The notes under the pieces were generated by a model, which was not told where the DNA came from, made no database searches, and saw nothing but the letters and a program-made list of their open reading frames with translations. The translations under genes were made by a program, and so were the position numbers. 18,027 nucleotides of DNA from Planctomycetota bacterium (GTDB lineage Bacteria; Planctomycetota; Phycisphaerae; WQYP01): positions 1 to 18,027 of the forward strand of contig JAJZGH010000080.1 in NCBI GenBank assembly GCA_021798635.1. Reading direction: 5' to 3'. The first letter of the stretch is position 1. Each line of letters opens with the position of its first letter. Shown piece by piece: positions 15,680 to 18,027 of this stretch.

Positions 15680-15714
15680 CTGTAACCTGTAACCTGTCCC
15701 CTGTCCCCTGTAAC
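15680..15714. repeat. Heptanucleotide tandem array CTGTAAC/CTGTCCC
   Basis: Five head-to-tail 7-mers read CTGTAAC, CTGTAAC, CTGTCCC, CTGTCCC, CTGTAAC, and a decayed sixth (CTACACC) runs into the end of the dehydrogenase gene, whose stop codon is 15717-15715. The units are too short and have no spacers, so this is not a CRISPR. It may be a replication-slippage repeat. The unit shares CTGTAA with the dyad at 9636-9649. Confidence 0.8.
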
Positions 15715-16749
15715 CTACACCCCCGCCGGCCGATGAATACTGTGGCGGGCTTTCTCCAGCGTGACCTCATGTTGCAACGCCTGGCCGGCCAAATAGCGCC
15801 GCAGTTCCTCCACCATCAGTCGTCCCATCCGCTGACATTCTCTATCCATGGAACCGGCGATATGCGGTGTGGTTATCACATTGGGTAAATCAAATATCCG
15901 TGAACCAGCAACCGGTGGTTCCGGATCCGTGACGTCCAGAACAAATTGTAAATCAGATCGTTGCGCCGCAACGTCCAGCAGCTCTGTTTCCCGAATCACC
16001 GCGCCCCGGGATGTGTTGATCAGCGTGGCACCCTGTTTCATAGATGAAATCAGTTCCCCGGTAATAAGTCCCCGCGTTTCCGGCAACAGCGGTGTATGAA
16101 TGGAAATCGCATCCGATCGGAGGAACAAATCCTGCAAACTTACAAGTTCCACTCCCAGCTGCGCTGCCTCCTCCGGGCGGACGAATGGATCATACGCAAT
16201 AACCTGCAAATCAAATGATTTGAGCTTTTCAATGAGAATTCGCGCAATCATTCCCAATGATGCCACGCCCACAATGCTGCCGTAACAGCCCGGCGCTGAA
16301 TGGTGCTGCGTCCAGCGCTTGTGCGCCTTTGAAACCACCGCATGATGCCATACATGCTTAAGCCCCATAAGAATCGCCGCCAGGGAATACTCCGCCACCG
16401 GTATGGAATTACCGTATGCCGCGCTGCAAAATCGTACGCCTCGCTCCCACGCGCAATACGTCGCCACGGTCGATAGCGACCCCGCCCCATACAACACCAG
16501 CTTCAACGCGGGCGCATGCTTAAGAAACGCCTCATCAATCCGCGGCCCATTCCACCCTGAAAACAGGATATCAATATCCGCCAAAGCCTCCGGATTGGCC
16601 CGCAAAAACTCGTGCGTATACAGGCCATGGGCAAGAGACACCATTTCCCCGATCTCACGCCTTTCATCCGGGCCGTAAATCCAGTCAAATTCCCGCTGCT
16701 CCAGACAAAACGCACCCCGCAATGTTATGTTGCTTATCTGCGAAATCAT
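15715..16749 (-). CDS. D-2-hydroxyacid dehydrogenase family protein
   Basis: The 344-residue product has the two-domain plan of NAD-dependent 2-hydroxyacid dehydrogenases (phosphoglycerate dehydrogenase-like). The substrate domain contains VLYGAGSLSTVATYCAW (85-101), and N-S-I-P-V-A-E-Y (115-122) matches the usual 'N..+VAE' helix. The nucleotide-binding domain begins at VGVASLGMIAR (160-170) with the acidic strand end VIAYDPF. The catalytic Arg, Glu and His are present in NTSRGAVI (R248), DPEPP (E277) and TPHIAGS (H296). The nucleotide loop has S and A where GxGxxG has its first and last Gly. The start could be ATG 16749, GTG 16752 or TTG 16758; an AAGG at 16765-16762 fits GTG best, and ATG is reported by default. 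The function may be oxidation or reduction of a sugar-derived acid. It is divergent from the GH106-like gene and upstream of the regulator gene. Confidence 0.85.
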   Translation of the reverse strand: MISQISNITLRGAFCLEQREFDWIYGPDERREIGEMVSLAHGLYTHEFLRANPEALADIDILFSGWNGPRIDEAFLKHAPALKLVLYGAGSLSTVATYCAWERGVRFCSAAYGNSIPVAEYSLAAILMGLKHVWHHAVVSKAHKRWTQHHSAPGCYGSIVGVASLGMIARILIEKLKSFDLQVIAYDPFVRPEEAAQLGVELVSLQDLFLRSDAISIHTPLLPETRGLITGELISSMKQGATLINTSRGAVIRETELLDVAAQRSDLQFVLDVTDPEPPVAGSRIFDLPNVITTPHIAGSMDRECQRMGRLMVEELRRYLAGQALQHEVTLEKARHSIHRPAGV

Positions 16750-17241
16750 CACAACCAAATACCTTTTTTACAGTTTCACGCACCGGTAACTCCGGTCGCA
16801 ACACCGGTCCCATTCACGCGGTCATCACTCCCACCGACTGCCGGCGTTGCAGAGGGATATTATCGCATGAAATCACCGCTTTCGCGAGGTCGCAACCGTT
16901 GGTGTAACCGTTGGCACGGTAGCCAGACGAATGGCACCGGTATCAGGCGTGGCAATATTTCCTGGCAACACGCCGTGTCGGAAAACTTCACATAGCCGCC
17001 GGCTCTGCCGGTGGTGGAATACACGATAAAAGAATCTCTGGCAGGCGCTGGGCGCGACGGTAAAAAATGTCGTGATTTCCGCCTGATTTAGCGTTATTTC
17101 GGTGCTGCCCGGAAAAATGGCCACGCCCCCCGCTATTTGTTTAATCGTACCGACTTGGCGAACCCGGCCAACTGGTTTATCCTTCCCCTGATGCAAATAA
17201 CTCATGCAGGCAAAATATGCGACTCTTTCGTGAGGATACCC
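16750..17241. other. Divergent intergenic region with direct repeats
   Basis: This 492-bp gap separates the divergent dehydrogenase and rhamnosidase-like genes. It holds the direct repeat AACCGTTGG-tgt-AACCGTTGG (16894-16914), three CACCGGT words (16781-16787, 16802-16808, 16935-16941), a hairpin CCGCCGGC-TCT-GCCGGTGG (16996-17014, one G:T pair) and a minus-strand GATAAT (16864-16859) that could be a -10 for the dehydrogenase. A weak plus-strand pair, TTGGCG and TATCCT with a 17-bp gap (about 17155-17183), may serve the rhamnosidase-like gene. Reading frames across the gap have no protein-like composition. No fourth copy of the promoter module is present. Confidence 0.5.
16859..16914 (-). promoter_or_regulatory. 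Candidate activator site and -10 for the dehydrogenase gene
   Basis: On the minus strand the direct repeat CCAACGGTT (two copies, 12-bp period, 16914-16894) lies about 30 bp upstream of GATAAT (16864-16859), with no good -35 between them. Direct repeats overlapping or just upstream of a missing -35 are typical of AraC/XylR-type activation. The link to the regulator at 14313-15527 is inferred. Confidence 0.35.
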
Positions 17242-18027
17242 ATGCCATTCATGCTCAAACAATCCCTTCGCACCGGTGTGATGCCTGCAGTATTTCTTGT
17301 TGCAGCACTCGTTCTCTCCAGCAACGCCTTGCCCACCACTGTTTCCGCGGCACCAGTTACAGCGGCACCCGCTACGCTGGCGCAGCAGTTTCAGTCGCCG
17401 CCGGTGGGGCGTCGCTTGTACGTTTGGTGGCATTGGATGGGGCTTACCATCAGCCGGTACGGCATTAAGCGCGATCTTACCGCGATGAAAGCCGCCGGCG
17501 TCGCGGGGGCAACCATTTGTCCGATCGGCTCGCAGGCGGGTGTCGCACCAGATATCACCAACAGCGGAACGCTCAAGCCTGTGAAATACTGGAGCCCGCG
17601 ATTCTGGCGCATGGTGCAATACGCGGTCCATACCGCCAAGCGACTGGGCCTGAAGCTCGGCATGGAAAACTGCCCCGGCTGGGATGCCAGCGGCGGCCCA
17701 TGGATCACGCCCGCGCTCTCCATGAAAATGGTGGTCTGGAGTATCACGCCGGTTAAAGGCCCCGGTGTGGTGCGCGTGCAACTCAAGCAGCCGGCCACGC
17801 GACTGGGCTTTTACCGCCCCATTGAAGTATTAGCGCTGCCCGAGACAGCCGTGGCTCAACCCGCAGAAATCAAAAATATTTCAGCCGATATGAAATCCGA
17901 TGGCCGGCTTGTGTGGCGGGCACCGGCGGGGCGGTGGCGCATCTACCGCATCGGTTACACGTCCACCGCCATGACCGACCACCCCGTGCCGGACAGCCTG
18001 GTTGGCCCGCATGGCACGGTGCATTCC
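17242..18027 (+). CDS. GH106-like alpha-L-rhamnosidase, N-terminal part (cut by window end)
   Basis: The frame is open to the last base (262 codons shown, no stop). A signal peptide is visible (TGVMPAVFLVAALVLSSNALPTTVSAAP, about residues 11-38, ending near VSAAP). After QQFQSPPVGRR comes YVWWHWMG, then a GIKRDLTAMKAAGVAGATIC segment, a YWSPRFWRMVQYAV helix, and LGLKLGMENCPGWDASGGPW followed by ITPALSMK. These match in order the N-terminal barrel of GH106 rhamnosidases ('VWWHWM.GN', 'GI..DL..M...G+.G', 'N.PGW..SGGPWI.PE.SM'). The family usually exceeds 900 residues, so roughly the first quarter is seen. The expected reaction is removal of alpha-L-rhamnose from pectin- or arabinogalactan-type chains in the periplasm or outside. 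GAGG (17232-17235) precedes ATG 17242 by 6 nt; ATG 17251 in the same frame is an alternative. It is divergent from the dehydrogenase gene. Confidence 0.82.
   Translation, partial: MPFMLKQSLRTGVMPAVFLVAALVLSSNALPTTVSAAPVTAAPATLAQQFQSPPVGRRLYVWWHWMGLTISRYGIKRDLTAMKAAGVAGATICPIGSQAGVAPDITNSGTLKPVKYWSPRFWRMVQYAVHTAKRLGLKLGMENCPGWDASGGPWITPALSMKMVVWSITPVKGPGVVRVQLKQPATRLGFYRPIEVLALPETAVAQPAEIKNISADMKSDGRLVWRAPAGRWRIYRIGYTSTAMTDHPVPDSLVGPHGTVHS

Noticed and set aside
15680..15714. CRISPR-like array
   Set aside because: The units are 7 bp with no spacers and there are no cas genes nearby; it is a simple tandem repeat.
17021..17045. Possible fourth copy of the 19-bp promoter box (GATAAAAGAATC)
   Set aside because: Only GATAAAA matches and no -35/-10 pair or hairpin follows at the conserved spacing.
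16873..17781. Long minus-strand open frame (302 codons) opposite the rhamnosidase-like gene
   Set aside because: Its 5' part is the reverse of a clear GH106-like coding region and its composition (many His, Arg, Cys, Pro) is not protein-like. The part in 16873-17241 shows no recognisable motif or ribosome site.

Overview
The window is about 18 kb of moderately GC-rich bacterial DNA carrying a carbohydrate-utilisation locus. The likely source is a planctomycete, probably class Phycisphaerae, with Verrucomicrobiota or Lentisphaerota as alternatives. This rests on gene content, not on a marker gene. The cues are a prepilin-like protein with an [14 protein letters not shown] methylation segment and a C-terminal FVDGHV motif, a small membrane protein with a YYYSTDGGKT motif, a XylR-type regulator (sugar-binding domain fused to an AraC HTH), and many secreted CAZyme-like proteins without any SusC/SusD pair. 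No rRNA, tRNA, CRISPR array, transposase or phage gene was seen.

Layout. (1) 1-1960, plus strand: a promoter module, a type II secretion/type IV pilus-like pseudopilin (306-1271) and a small membrane-anchored protein (1443-1958). (2) 2070-7434, plus strand: a second copy of the promoter module, a secreted GH43-like exo-galactanase candidate (2213-3247), a large secreted protein of unrecognised family (3296-5656, 'paralogue A') and a secreted alpha/beta-hydrolase (5770-7434). (3) 7512-9587, minus strand: a cytoplasmic GH42-like TIM-barrel protein. (4) 9588-14268, plus strand: a third, more divergent copy of the promoter module, a second large secreted protein homologous to the first (9891-12308, 'paralogue B'), a highly structured 157-nt gap and a sodium:solute symporter (12466-14268). 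(5) 14313-16749, minus strand: a XylR-type regulator and, upstream of it, a D-2-hydroxyacid dehydrogenase. (6) 16750-17241: a divergent regulatory gap. (7) 17242-18027, plus strand: the N-terminal part of a secreted GH106-like alpha-L-rhamnosidase cut off by the window edge.

How the parts may work together (inference): secreted enzymes (GH43-like, paralogues A and B, an esterase-like hydrolase, GH106-like) would break down a galactose- and rhamnose-containing polymer such as an arabinogalactan or rhamnogalacturonan. The symporter would import a released sugar, and the GH42-like protein and the dehydrogenase would act in the cytoplasm. The XylR-type protein would sense a sugar and control the locus. 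The strongest non-coding signal is a repeated module of about 100 bp (a 19-bp box, a sigma70-type promoter and a GC hairpin). It lies in front of three separate transcription units, one of them the pseudopilin gene, and suggests one shared regulon. The most novel protein signal is the pair of large secreted paralogues whose family I cannot name.
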